This document shows, in pieces, positions 45,721-56,460 of a stretch of DNA of 64,000 nucleotides (position 1 is the first letter of the stretch; the number at the start of each line of letters is the position of its first letter). The DNA comes from Dipteris shenzhenensis (Eukaryota > Polypodiophyta > Polypodiopsida > Gleicheniales). Both the position numbers and the translations under genes were made by a program. The notes under the pieces are model-generated. The model saw nothing but the letters and a program-made list of their open reading frames with translations, was not told the DNA's origin and ran no database searches. The DNA lies in assembly GCA_047967505.1 (NCBI GenBank), contig CM106540.1, one strand, 5' to 3'.

Positions 45721-45821
45721 CTCCCCCTCAAGCTCAATCCCAATTCCTACACAACACCAAGCAGGTCTTTGAACTTGCGCAGCTTCTCTCCGCCCAATGC
45801 CTTCGTGAATATGTTAGCTAC

Positions 45822-46330
45822 CTAATCCTCTGTGCTGACATAAACTAGATCAATAAGACCTAGGAAAACCTTCTCCCGCACATAGTGATAATGCACCTCA
45901 ATGTGCTTTGTTCTAGCATGATAGACTGGGTTATTTGCCAAGTGTATATTGCTCATGTTGTCACAATAAATGACAACTGGCCCATCTATAGACTGATGCA
46001 TATCATAGAGTAGCTTATGCAACCAAGCTACCTCACATGCAGCCACTGCTGCACCCCTGTACTCAGCCTCTGTGCTTGACAAGGCAATATAGGCTGTTTC
46101 TTGCTACTCCAAGTGACTGTAGCACTCCCAAAAGAGAACATATATCCACTGGTAGATCGTCTATCAGAAATACTACCAACCCAATCAGCATCAGTGTATC
46201 CATGCAACTGTATCTAAACCCCAGTCTCATAAAATAGTCCATACTATAATGTGGATTGCACATACCTGAGTATGCGTCTAGCCGCATCCAAATGCGGTTT
46301 CCTTGGAGCCTGCATAAACGATATTTTGTG
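45822..46330 (-). pseudogene. Copia RT C-terminus and RNase H
   Basis: Begins with the end of RT ('FMQAPRKPHLDAARR', about 46330-46285), passes frameshifts around 46140-46285, then a clean RNase H end: 'MSSTEAEYRGAAVAACEVAW', 'VVIYCDNMSNIHLANNPVYH', 'KHIEVHYHYVREKV'. The SSTEAEY and CDN acidic residues are kept. Confidence 0.83.
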
Positions 46331-46339
46331 ATTGCTGCT

Positions 46340-47287
46340 ATGAATTGTATGCAGCATTACCATTTTGTGCATCTACATCATCAATCACATTTACGGGTTT
46401 ATACCAGCTGCTCATCTCATCAAAAACAACATCTCTGCTTACTGTAAACTTACAAGTAGAAGGATTATAGCATCTATACCCTTTCTACTATAGAGAATAA
46501 CCAATAAAGATGCACTTCTCAGCTTTTCGATCCAGCTTCGACCTCAACTCATCTGGCACATGAACATAGGCAATGCAACCAGAAATTTTCAAATGAGAAA
46601 TATTTGGTTTCCTACCAGTACACATCTCCTCTGGAGTCATGCCATGTATTGCTGCAGTGGGAGTCCTGTTCATTATGTAAACTGCTGTAGCAACTGCTTT
46701 AGCCCAATAATAATATGGAAGGTCTTTTTCATTTAGCATGGCCCAAGATACCTCTCCAATATGCCTGTTTTTCCTTTCTGCAAGTCCATTTTGTTGTGGG
46801 GTATGACTGCATGAATATTGTTGCTTTATGCCATGCTCCTGCAGGAAGCTTGCAAACTCATTTGAGAGGTACTCTCCCCCTCCATCTGACCTTAGGCATT
46901 TTATTTACAAGCCTGTTTCTTTTTCAACCATAGCTTTAAAAGCTTTGAAGTGCCCAAACACTTCACTTTTCTTTTTCATAAAATACACCCAAACTTTTTT
47001 ACTGTAGTCATCAATAAAAGTGACAAAATAATGACAGCCTCCAATAGATGTAACTTTAGTAGTCCACACATCAGAGTGGATTAATTCCAATGGCTTCTTA
47101 CTCTCTTGAACATGCTTGAGAAATGGTTTCCTTGCCTATTTTCTAAACTGACAAGCTTCACATACCTTATGCATTTCTGCAACCTTGAATTTAGGAAATC
47201 TTGCAATAATATTTTGGGCCTACATCGATTTAAGTCGCTGAACATTAACATGACCAATGCGTTTATGCCAGATATCAATATCTGCAA
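46340..47287 (-). pseudogene. Copia integrase
   Basis: Core starts 'MELIHSDVWTTKV' (first Asp) and 'FVTFIDDYSKKVWVYFMKKK' (47090-46906). A TAA at about 46903 interrupts; the same domain continues with 'CLRSDGGGEYLSN' (second Asp) and 'TPQQNGLAERKNR' (Glu) in a shifted frame, then 'YYYWAKAVATAVYIMNRTP' and 'CIAYVHVPDELRSKLDRKAE' (46739-46488). All three catalytic residues can be read, but no single frame holds them. Confidence 0.82.
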
Positions 47288-47816
47288 CTACATCGGTCCC
47301 ATGTGCAAACATTGCTGCACTCAATTCAGGCATGTCCGCATCCAATGTAAACATCTTGCCCTTCTTCTTTCCTTTTGTTATCAAGCGACCATTATTTTTC
47401 ATATCCTCAACAAAGCATCCATGAGGATTAAATCTGACCTGCAAGCCCTGCTCAACCATTTGACCAACAGAAACCAGGTTCTTAGTGATGTTCGGGACAT
47501 GAAATACATCAGATAGGTATTTCTTTTTCCCATCTTGCATAGACAAAGGAATTTTACCAATCTGCACAATAGGATGTGCAGTATCATCACCAGTCTCCAC
47601 AAATCCTGGTCTTTCCATTTTCCTTTCATCTTGCATCCATTCTGCATGACCTATCATGTGGTTTGATGCACCTGAGTCAACATACCACACATCATTTCTT
47701 TCTTCTACACCCTTCAAAGAATTGGTCATGTGCTGCACCATAAATAGATGCTCATTTCTGTCATCACCCTGTCTACTAGAAGATGCATAATTGCCTTGCT
47801 GCAATTTTCCATTCAT
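47220..47816 (-). pseudogene. Copia protease and pre-integrase region
   Basis: An open stretch of 198 residues: 'VWYVDSGASNHMIGHAEWM' carries an intact D-S-G-A active site; 'GKIPLSMQDGKKKYLSDVFH' and 'VPNITKNLVSVGQMVEQGL' are typical; 'IDIWHKRIGHVNVQRLKSM' is the GAG-pre-integrase motif. It is the best preserved part of the element. Confidence 0.88.
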
Positions 47817-48707
47817 AATGTCATTCTACTTTTTGTAGCAGTCTTTAGCCATATGACCCATTTTACCATAGTAGTAGCATTCAACATTGCTGTTTGCATT
47901 TTGGCCTCTTTGCCATCCACCACGGCCTCTTTGGCTCCCTCTGCCTCTAGAGTACCACGTCCTCCTCCATAGGACTGGTTTTCTTGAGTTTGCTGCATAT
48001 TTTGATTTCTACCATGGCCTCCGGATCGGCCTCCTCTACCTCTTCCAGCATTTGAGTAGAAGACAGTTTCTTTTGAATTTTCTTTTGAAGAAGATGAACC
48101 ACCATTTCTTTGCTCTTCAGAAATTAGAAGAGCAAACAACTCCTCAAAATCAGGAAATTTTTCACGGACGGCATTGGATGTCCGGAACTATGCATAATCC
48201 TTTCCTACACCATTTAAGGCCACAGAAACTAGATCATCATCTTCCACTAGCAACCCAATGGAAGCAAGTGCATCTGCAATTTTCTTCAACCTTCATGTGG
48301 TAGTCATTGATGCTCATATTTTCTCTCTGCACATTGTGCAACTCCTACTTGAGCTGCATTTTCCTAGCTTGCATATTTGTGCTGTACATTTTTGCCAAAG
48401 TATCCCATGCCTCCTTTGGCGTACTTGCATCCTGAATATGCACAATCATAGAATCCAAAATACTGATTAAAAGCCAGTACATAACTTCTTTAGCTCTCTC
48501 ATGCCATCCTTTAAATGCTTGCGTTTCCTGTTGATTGGGAACATTAGGAAGAACTGGTTCTTCTTCATTTCTTGTAATGAACTCCCAATAGCCTTTTCCC
48601 ATAAGAAAATTCGTCATTCTAAACTTCCATGCCTGGAAGTTGTTCTTGTCAAGCTTTTTAGTGATAATCTGTGAAAGAGAATCAGACGCCATTACAGAAC
48701 ACTGCAA
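47813..48707 (-). pseudogene. Copia gag (UBN2-type) with damaged zinc knuckle
   Basis: Starts 'MASDSLSQIITKKLDKNNFQ' and runs through 'DASTPKEAWDTLAKMYSTNM' to about 48345. It is frameshifted near 48290 and 48180, then 'LLISEEQRNGGSSSSKE' and a glycine/arginine-rich tail follow. The zinc knuckle just after (about 47882-47840) reads 'CYYYGKMGHMAKDC': the second cysteine of C-x2-C is Tyr (TAT for TGT). Confidence 0.82.
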
Positions 48708-49158
48708 AATATTCTGTCACTATAAAAAACAGAGCTTTTGCCTCACACGGGCAGATCTGCAAAACTGACGAAAGTGGTATTTGACCATACAACCACTTCC
48801 TAGTGATGATTTTGCATCAACAGGCAACAAGGATGATTCTGCAACTCCCAATATCTCTGCACACAGGCATACGATGCAATTTCTGTGGTAACTTTTCACC
48901 GACCTGCAGAGTAGTGGTCGCACAGCAAAAGCAGGGCCTTTTTCTGAGTGCCTGCGAAGAACTTCCGCCTTCAAAATGGGCCTCGAAATGGCCTCAAATT
49001 AGAAGGGTGTCTCAATCTGAGACAGTGCACTCTTGCACTTCCGGCTGTGCTACCTACAAAGATTTGCTCCCAAACTCCAAAAAGGAAAGCAACAGTGGTC
49101 CTCTTACCAAGACACCGTGAACTTGGTTTGCTTTCTTGAGCCCCTTACCATGAACCAG

Positions 49159-49170
49159 GCTCTGATACCA
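49159..49170 (-). other. Copia primer binding site
   Basis: Minus strand TGGTATCAGAGC immediately next to the 5' LTR; complementary to initiator-Met tRNA. Confidence 0.9.
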
Positions 49171-49522
49171 TGTGAAGATAGTGGGAGAGAGGGAAGGAGT
49201 CTCACTTGCGGCTTTCTCACATACACGATGGGGGAATACACACAAAGATGGAGGCTGAAAACAATTTTCCTCTTCTTAGTTGTGACAGCCAAAAGAACTC
49301 TAGTACAAAGAAATAGAAGAACCCTATATGTGGGTCTCAAACCAAACTCAGCTAACTAAGGTGGCATACTAACTGAGTCACGAACTAGAGTAGATAAGGA
49401 TAGTTGTCATCCAGCTATTATTCATGGGTGGTGTACCAACCGCATTTGCAGCTAACAAGTCGGTGACATAAATGCACAACGGTCACCCTGGCATATCACG
49501 AGTGGATCTCAATATCTCAACA
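49171..49522 (-). repeat. Copia 5' LTR
   Basis: 352 bases, same ends as the 3' LTR (TGTTGAGATAT...CTTCACA on the minus strand). Confidence 0.93.
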
Positions 49523-49527
49523 AGGAG
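49523..49527. repeat. Target-site duplication, right copy
   Basis: AGGAG directly after the copia LTR, pairing with 45367-45371. Confidence 0.9.
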
Positions 49528-50107
49528 TGCTCATTACCTCCACCTTAGAAGTTGAAGTTGTTGAAGACACAAAAGAGGATTCGATCTTTAGAGAAGCTTC
49601 TTTCTTGGTCGCAATGCAAAGTGCCTCCACATATGTTGTTGGATCTTTACTCATTACTTTTGAGTGAAGACAAGGCTCCAAAGGTATAACAAATTTTCTC
49701 ATCTTTAAGTGCTCCATTTCTACGAGACTTTGAGGGGCCAATGATGTAGATGCCACAGCTTGCAAAGCTGCCCTTTCATACTTTGTCCATAAAGTTTCAT
49801 ATCAGATTGCCAATGCAAAGACCGTCTTACCCTCTCCTTGATAGAACCAGTCCAACTACAACATTAAAGCATTTGGTGACTCCACTGCCCCAAATCTCTG
49901 CTTCATTGAAGCCACCACTTGGTCCCAGTCCTCCTTGGTAGAGTCTGGCAAGGCCTCATGCCAACTCAAGGCTACACAAAAATTAGGCAAAATCTTTGCC
50001 TAATCCTTCATGGACCATCCAAAAAGCCGATATCCTCGAACAAAATCTCGAAGATAAGACTCCAGGTCTTCCCCTTGGGTCCCTTGGAACATTGGAATCT
50101 TCACCAT
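49528..50107 (-). pseudogene. Tat gag N-terminal part
   Basis: An ATG at 50107 begins 'MVKIPMFQGTQGEDLESYLR', a usual gag opening. In-frame stops follow (for example TAG after 'LFGWSMKD'). Further on come 'LPNFCVALSWHEALPDSTKE' and 'RKFVIPLEPCLHSKVMSKDP'. Coding sense stops at the copia junction ('SKVEVMSTP') and resumes at 45366. Confidence 0.75.
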
Positions 50108-50540
50108 GATGAAACACAAAAAGGAAACACCAAGATCAAAACAAGTTCCCACAAAGCCTTAGTATAACAAGACCAACTTATTGTGCATAACCACTTGTTA
50201 AAAACCCTCCACAATGTGATCCTCAATAAAGTCTTCAAAAATAAGTGACCAACCAGCACCATGAAAACATTGTGTATACATGCATTCAAGAATTACCCTT
50301 CTCACACAAGTGGAAGTGCACATAACAGCTTTAAGATATTGTACTCTTCATCATTTGCATAGCAAAAGAAGTTGAAAGCATTGAGAATCACCACTCCACT
50401 GTTATAAACACCTATTTCATTAATGTTGGACTCGTGCACTGTTTGTGAGATAATTTTGGATAAAACATTAAAAAAAAGAGGCTCTTATAAAACAAAACAT
50501 TGAGTCAAAAAGGAAGATTTTAAAAAATCAAATTAGAAAA
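50108..50540. other. Upstream of Tat gag, no LTR found
   Basis: Should hold the leader and 5' LTR of the Tat element, but no sequence matching 41150-42041 and no primer site was recognised. Nothing else identified. Confidence 0.4.
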
Positions 50541-50559
50541 AATGACGTGAGATGTTATT

Positions 50560-50871
50560 ACTACTAGCAAAGCCATGGTTCATTGAGCAAGAGGCAATGG
50601 GAGCGATGGTCGATTGGGCTGAGGTGGCTGCTCGCACGGTATTAGTTTACTCCTACTTGTAATCTCACTTTTTTATTTAAGTTCTAATCTAATTTTTGAT
50701 TTATATGGTTCACTCTTAGGGTCAAAGCTCAAGCGTCCCATCATCGGAGGCGAGCGATCAATAGGACCAAGGATCAAACGCAGGTGGCGAGGACGAGGGA
50801 GAAGACACAGGTTCGAGGACCAAGGAACACGCCAACAAGATGAGGATGATTCGGATTCGTCGGATGAGTAG
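50560..50871 (+). pseudogene. Probable last two exons of a CACTA-encoded protein
   Basis: An exon-like stretch ending 'MVDWAEVAART' (about 50560-50639) is followed by 'gtattag' as donor. After 'cactcttag' (acceptor, 50719) an exon 50720-50871 codes in one frame for a basic run (RIKRRWRGRGRRH) and a strongly acidic end (DEDDSDSSDE) before TAG. The phase does not join cleanly between the two, so the model is uncertain. A charged tail of this kind is common at the ends of transposase genes. Confidence 0.35.
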
Positions 50872-51082
50872 TAGTGGTAGTAGCATTTTGTATATCCGCT
50901 CGTTTGAGCAATTTTGTATCGCCCTTTCAAAAGGGTAATTTTGTTACAAACAATGTTGTATATGTCCGACATGTATATGCTTTTGTTGCTCATCATTTCA
51001 CAAGAGCGATTTTGTATCACCCTTTTCGCAAGGGAAATTTTGTTATAAAAAAACTTTATTTTGTAATTACAAAAAAAAAAAG

Positions 51083-51133
51083 GATTAGTGGGGCTAAATA
51101 GGGCCAAAAGGAAGCCCTGTTTAGCCCCACTAA
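51083..51133. repeat. Hairpin: inverted 'ttagtggggctaaatagggc'
   Basis: Left arm about 51086-51105 and right arm 'gccctgtttagccccactaa' about 51114-51133, with one mismatch in the arms and an 8-base loop. Confidence 0.8.
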
Positions 51134-51159
51134 CCCTTTTTTTTACTTCTATTAATCGT

Positions 51160-51330
51160 TGCTATATAGCGACGTTTACCAATGTCGCTATATAGCGACG
51201 ATTAACAGTGTCACTATATAGCGACGTTTACAGTGTCGCTATATAGCGACATTTACCAGTGTCGCTATATAGCGACGCTTTATAGTGACGGTCCTTTTTC
51301 GACACTTTTAGCGACACTTATAGTGACGTT
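51160..51330. repeat. Array of GTCGCTATATAGCGAC palindromes
   Basis: Five copies of the 16-base palindrome (two with one changed base) at about 31-base spacing from 51160 to 51275, then half-copies ('tatagtgacgg', 'agcgacacttatagtgacg') to about 51325. Position just inside a CACTA terminus matches where subterminal transposase-binding repeats lie in that superfamily. Confidence 0.85.
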
Positions 51331-51406
51331 TGTGCCCGTGAAAAAAAAAAATTTAATGTAAAAATCATCGGTATTTTTGTCGAAAAATGGCCTATGCCTT
51401 GTAGTG

Positions 51407-53760
51407 TAGTGTGCCAACTCCATCGAGCCATCAGGCCACACATGGCCCCCATCTGGTGTCCATTAAACCAGGACCTACCGGATAACCGAGCTACTCAAAT
51501 TCCTTCTCCTCATATGGGGGGCTTACAAGTAGAGTTAGCTGGTTCCCACATAGTTACACGAGAGTGGAGCATTGATATCTAACACAAAGTGCAATCAATT
51601 GCATAAGTAGGATGGAGGATGTAGAATTTGGAACTCAAAAAGTTTTCTCGATGTTCATAGAATGATAGAAACAACCCATGCATGTAAACACATGCAAATT
51701 GTGCACATGCATGCACACACACATATGCACGCATGTAAACATAGACATGCACATGCATAGAGACTCATGTATAGCAACACCAAATGCACACATATATAGA
51801 GATGCACTCACTCAGATATGCCCAAATAATCATCACATACACATGTTGAATACATTTTCCATTTTAAAGCTCGCTTATCCCCCTTTGTGAATCAATTTTC
51901 TATTGTTGCTCCCATTGGATGATGGCTTTGCCCCCCCAAACATGATGAATATATTGCATTCCATAACATAGAAAAGTAAGCTTGAAAACCATGGTTTCTA
52001 CTTGAGGCATTTAAAAGTCTACTAAACCATGATGCATAACACATTAATATTCCAAGCATTTCAGTGAAATAAAGGTCACAATAACTACTCTAGATTTTTG
52101 CTTCCTCTACTTCCTAAGTAGCACCGCAATGAGATTGATACTAAGTTCATGGCTCAAGTTAAACCCTCACAACTTACAAATTGAAGTTTAGATCCATTGA
52201 GACCTAGCAGAGCAGGTCTCTAACCCATCATAGATGTATCATGCTACTTATATAAACAATTGCGTCACTCCAATGCAGGTCTCACATGATCTAGCCAATT
52301 AACGCAAATACATTTTCTCTGGTTTAATTAGGAGGAGCTACAACAACCTCCAAGAACTAGCGTGATGGCCGCACCAAGACAATGTCAGCATGGTGGTTGT
52401 TGTGAATCTAGATTAGTGCGAGAGAGCAGGGCATAGATGACAGGTGGCGAGTTGCGGGGTAGATGACAAGTGGTGTTAGGGGTAGATGACAAGTGGTGAG
52501 TAGTGGGTAGATGACACAATACATTGTGGATAGTCTGATGTACAAAGACACATCACAAAGACTGCGTTAAAAAAGATAGAACTGCTCATGTAGTGACATG
52601 TGTCAAGCTCTGTGGTGTTTAAAATAGTAAATTTTGACAGATTACGTCTCATTATTACGCTAGTAAGGAAATCATTATACTGAAAACAATCTCGATAAGA
52701 GTGTGAGTCCATCCCAAATTCAAAATATCACCCACAAGCGCATCGCGTCGTGGCCCTAAAATTGCCCCAGACATAGTTTGACGATAATTGGCTACACCCG
52801 ATCATGCATTGACCTAGTAACTCTTCAAGCACAGTGGAAAGAAAATGCAAACTTTGAAATTATTATTTGAATAAATATAAGGAAAAGTCTTAGTGAATTC
52901 ATTTTCAGAACATTCAATCCATTCCATGATCACATATATTCATTTAAGTTTTTTTCTTTTTCAACCATACTTTAGAATTTGTGTATCCACCTACAAAATT
53001 CTATGTAAACATCCTATAATATGAAAACTTACTAGATTTAGAGGATCTTTGACTTGCATTATATGTGGCAGCTTCTACACTTTAACATTTGGTAAATTTA
53101 TTTTTTGAAATCAATGTCTTTTAGGCATGCAAAATAACATGAAAGTTTAGCTAAAGTGAGGCTTTGTTTTTGTGATTTCTTGGGGCTATATGCAAAAATG
53201 GAGAGTAGATCTTATATTCCCTTTAGGAATGGCATGCGCTAAAATGTTTATTATTGAGGGATCATGTGAGTGCTTGGCCAAAGGAAATCAAAAGCTTTTA
53301 ATGCATAAATTTGGAACAAAAAAAGTTGAGGTCTTGAGGAGAAACTTTGAAGCCTTTTAGGGGTCTTTCTTGCAATCAAACGTTCAAACTTATCAACTTA
53401 ATCGCAAGTTAATGACAAACTTATCAACTTAATGACAAGTTAATGACGGTCCTCAATGTACATGGAATAACAACCTAAACCTTTGTATGGGACAGGATAG
53501 ACCTGTTAAAAGATGATTCGCATTCCTATTTTGCTTAATCTAGGAATTGGAAAGGGTGGAATGACATGGGGATATGATGGAGTTGGGAATCATGACTTCC
53601 AAATCCCATCATATTCCACTCATGTGGGGGCGGTGAGCAAATTGCTTTATTCTCACTTTCGTCCGCATCAAGGAGGCATAAAATCACCGCCTTGCATAAA
53701 GGAAATAGCTTTGGAATCTTGGGAAAGAGGAGAATGCCTAGGAATAGGTTCCGTTTTAGG
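51407..53760. other. Intergenic, with short repeats
   Basis: 51670-51800 is rich in 'acatgcatgc' and 'cacacac'. 52437-52515 holds four units of 'gtagatgacaagtggtg'. 53560-53625 has a small inverted pair ('ggatatgatgg' / 'ccatcatattcc'). No supported gene. Confidence 0.5.
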
Positions 53761-53770
53761 GTATATAGAT
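53714..53770 (+). promoter_or_regulatory. TATA box and weak heat-shock-element-like site of the sHSP gene
   Basis: 'gtatatagat' at 53761-53770 lies about 100 bases upstream of the ATG and fits a TATA box. 'GAAtcTTgggAAa' at 53714-53726 is only a partial match to alternating GAA/TTC units. Heat induction is therefore possible but weakly supported. Confidence 0.4.
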
Positions 53771-53867
53771 AAGTCTCTACCTAAAGGTTCTCAAGTGTTA
53801 GAGTTTCACACAGTACTTAACACTTTTTAGCTGTGAGTCTCCATTGTTCAGCTCTCCCAAAAAAAAC

Positions 53868-54484
53868 ATGGCCCTTGCCGTTGCGCCTGGTTCAGACTTT
53901 CGAGTCCCCTTTGGTCTCTGGGACGACGACGACGATTTTTTATATCGTATGCTCATCACCGACGACGTGGATGATGAGCCTGATGACTCATGGAAGGAGT
54001 TGCCCGACGCACACGTGCTTCAGTCTGAGCTTCCATCGGGTACGCAATACACCTTAGCACATCGTGTTTCAGAATCGGTCCTTCGTAGGTAGGATCACAC
54101 TTGCAAATCGATAATAAGCCTCCGCTACCTTATATGCGATTGAATGCTCCTGACTCTTTCATCTGTGACAACTCGGCTAGCGGAAAGTTAAAGAGTGCAA
54201 GTCTTTTTGCGCTCACGACTTAACCTTACATGAGTGCAGGGTTGAAGAAGGAGGACATAAAAGTCGAGGTGAAAAACTACCGCGTCCTAACAATCAGCGG
54301 TTGCAGTCAGGCGAGCTCTAACAGAGGGCAGCTTCTTGCTATGTTCATGAAACAAGTGCCCGTCCCTGACAACGTGAAGACCAAAGAGATGACAGCCAAA
54401 ATGGAGAACGGAATTCTGATCGTCAAAGTTCCAAAGTCCGGAAAACTGAAGCCATCTTCGAGGCCATTAGCTATCACTGGCTAG
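53868..54484 (+). CDS. Small heat-shock protein (HSP20), two exons
   Basis: Exon 1 is 53868-54039 and exon 2 54240-54484, with a GT-AG intron of 200 bases (donor g|gtacgc, acceptor gagtgcag|gg). The splice joins 'DAHVLQSELPSG' in frame to 'LKKEDIKVEVKNYRVLTISG'; the product is 138 residues. The sequence follows plant class-I-like sHSPs: 'SDFRVPFGLWDD' start, W-K-E-L-P-D-A-H opening of the alpha-crystallin domain, and the conserved 'AKMENGILIVKVPK' (A-x-x-E-N-G-x-L) near the end. The loop between strands (GCSQASSNRGQLLAMFMKQ) is shorter and unlike typical members. It probably acts as an ATP-independent holdase in the cytosol. No signal peptide is present. It looks intact, though a diverged paralog is possible. 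Confidence 0.8.
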
Positions 54485-55830
54485 GAATAAGGTTTCAACA
54501 AGATAACATGTTTTATACTGTTATATGACAGATTCTTGGCGTTAAATGTGGAACGTAACGTTCCTAATAGATAGGCAAGCATCATAAGACGCATTTTACT
54601 ATGATTATCATATTGATATTTTGAATAATATTGTGTCCTATTACTTATATACTAAAATTTGAAGAACGAAACAAAGTGGAATACGAACATGTATGAAATT
54701 TTTTGTTATTAGAGGGCATTCCCCCTTCTACCCTTCTATGTAGGAGTCATTTACAACAGGAAAGGATGCATGCAATGAGGGAACCAAGGTGGCCTTTCTC
54801 CTTCCACGGTTCAAGCTGCTCTCTAGCCTCTGTCACGATGCTTTCTAGCTCCATCATTGCGTACCATTCACTAAAATGCTCTTCTTTCTCTATCTCTACA
54901 CTTGATATCAACAATTTTTGCGGTTTCAGCGGGCATTTCGCCTCTTGTTCTCGTTCTCTTGGCCACCTTCATACCTCCCTCCGCACCCTCTTGTCTAACG
55001 TTTGCTTACTCTCCCTATGAAGTTACCTTATGACCTCTCTCTTTTGCGCTACTTTTTGAGCGATGGTGGATGTGCCTTTGCTTGCCGCCTCTTCTTGCGT
55101 AGTTCTTGGTGCCTCTTCTCAGCCACTTATCGTTCACCTTGACTGCGAGTTGTGGTACACAGTTGCTTTTGCTAGCGCTGATGGATCAAGAAGGCCTTAC
55201 TTCAAGACTTCTGAGTTGTACCGCAATCTTTTTTCTGGTGTGTTTTTTGGCACACCTCGTAACTCCCCTTTGCTCTATGAAGCTTCCGCTCGCTTTCTTC
55301 CTCACGACCTCTCAACAAGCTCATAAGCTTGGATGCCCGTCTTGCTACTTACATGGCGCATGGACACTCTGGTTACGCACATGGCTAGAACACGATGGCA
55401 ACTCTGTGTTTTTTACTTATGGCTCCTCCCTGTTCCGACTTGCTTCCTCTTTCTCACCTGCTTTCTTGTCACCTTTCTCTTCCTTCCACTTTCTTCACGG
55501 TCTTTTCTTCCTCCTCGACCATCGTTGACCAACCTCTTCACTCAGGAACTTACAATTTATTCTTATATCCCTCGTCGACCTGTTGCGCAATTCCTTGGCT
55601 ACTGGTTTGATAGAACCTTTTGCTCTTCTTCCTTACCTCGGCTCTATGTGATAGTTTTTTCACTGTTTTTGCGTAGCACACACACGCATCTTATCAACCT
55701 TTTAGTTGACTTTATGATAGATTATTTCACCCCTTAGCTATGGTTTATTCTATAGGCAAACCTATTTTTTAATTAAGGTCTTTCTAATTAGCCAACCATA
55801 TGGTTGACTGTCTTTTTGTTACTTTTTTTG
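54485..55830. other. Pyrimidine-rich sequence without a supported gene
   Basis: 54730-55740 is CT-rich on the plus strand. Overlapping frames of 100-140 residues (for example 55106-55528) are leucine/serine/phenylalanine-rich and overlap each other, which points to composition rather than genes. Confidence 0.5.
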
Positions 55831-55839
55831 CTTCTTATT

Positions 55840-56460
55840 TTTTTAGCATTTTGGCAAGGGGTGCCAAGTGTGGGACATTGTATCCTTTACATGATTCAGG
55901 GGTGTCTGATCATGTTGTAGCAATACCCGAGCAGCCAAGTACTTCTTTGTGGCATTGCAGGTTGGGACACATGAGCCAGAATGGAATGAAACTCTGATGT
56001 CGTTTGGGTTATGTATCCCATTTGAGTTTTTTTTATTTTGAATTTTGTGAGCACTGTCTTTATGGGAAGTAAACTAAATTAGCCCATAAAAGAAGGGGAA
56101 AGAAAGAGCTTGAAAAGCTTGATCTAGTGCATTCAGACATATGTGGTCCCATGCCTTCACAGTCATTAGGTGGGTTTAAATACTATGTGACATTCATTAA
56201 TGATGCAACTAGGAAAGTGTGGGCTTATTCTATAGCTCCAAAGAGCGGTGTGTTCCATGAGTTTCAGAATCATTTGGTTGAAAATTAGTCAGGTAGAATT
56301 CTTAAATGTCTACGGACTGAAAATGGTGGAGAGTATCTCTCTCATGAGATTGAGGCAATGAAGACTAAAGTACATGTGATCAATAGATCACCTAGTAAGA
56401 GTTTGGATGGTGGTATTCCTGAAGAGGCATGGAGTGGCAAGAAGGATCTACTATTATAGA
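55840..56460 (+). pseudogene. Copia pre-integrase and integrase relic
   Basis: 'SLWHCRLGHMSQNGMKL' (about 55945-55997) is the pre-integrase motif. Next come 'KKELEKLDLVHSDICGPMPS', 'GGFKYYVTFINDATRKVWAY' and 'LRTENGGEYLSHEI' (Asp-to-Glu at the second catalytic place, R-T-E-N-G-G), then 'HVINRSPSKSLDG'. Stops interrupt throughout (TGA at 55995, TAG near 56285), and pieces between the second Asp and the C-terminus are lost. No LTRs were seen. Confidence 0.8.

Larger units (their letters stand above)
45372..49522 (-). mobile_element. Copia retrotransposon with both LTRs, RT deleted
   Basis: 4,151 bases: 5' LTR 49171-49522, primer site 49159-49170, gag, zinc knuckle, protease, integrase, RNase H, polypurine tract (45721-45737), 3' LTR 45372-45720, and a 5-base duplication AGGAG on each side. 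It inserted into gag of the Tat element. The LTRs differ at about two dozen positions plus three single-base gaps by eye (about 7%), mostly transitions, so the insertion is old. Between the integrase linker (about 46345) and the RT C-terminus (about 46330) the RT body is missing, so the element depended on other copies for movement or decayed after insertion. Confidence 0.95.
42041..50107 (-). mobile_element. Tat-type Ty3/gypsy element, integrase-deleted, split by copia
   Basis: Minus-strand order: gag (50107-49528), copia insertion, gag zinc knuckle (45366-45046), protease (44754-44305), RT (43866-43234), RNase H, then a second RNase H of archaeal type (to about 42420), a stub before integrase, polypurine tract and 3' LTR. 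The extra RNase H places it in the Tat lineage. The integrase core is absent: the frame ends about 30 bases before the polypurine tract. The 5' LTR was not found upstream of gag, where CACTA-type sequence begins. Confidence 0.85.
50541..51406 (+). mobile_element. CACTA (En/Spm-type) transposon, 3' end
   Basis: The right terminus at 51406, read on the minus strand, is CACTACAAGGCATAGGCC, a CACTA-type inverted-repeat end, and the next three bases (tag) could be one copy of the 3-base duplication. Inside are a subterminal array of short palindromes (51160-51300), a hairpin (51083-51133), and further in the last exon-like sequence. The left end is not in this window. Confidence 0.6.

Noticed and set aside
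45372-49522. Copia element as a currently active transposon
   Set aside because: RT body missing, integrase and gag broken, zinc-knuckle cysteine lost, LTRs about 7% apart.
51160-51330. CRISPR-like look of regularly spaced palindromes
   Set aside because: Spacers are short and similar to each other, no cas genes exist and the context is a plant CACTA end.
55063-55737. Overlapping plus-strand frames of 87-140 residues
   Set aside because: Leu/Ser/Phe-rich frames in a CT-rich tract, overlapping in several phases, no recognisable motif.
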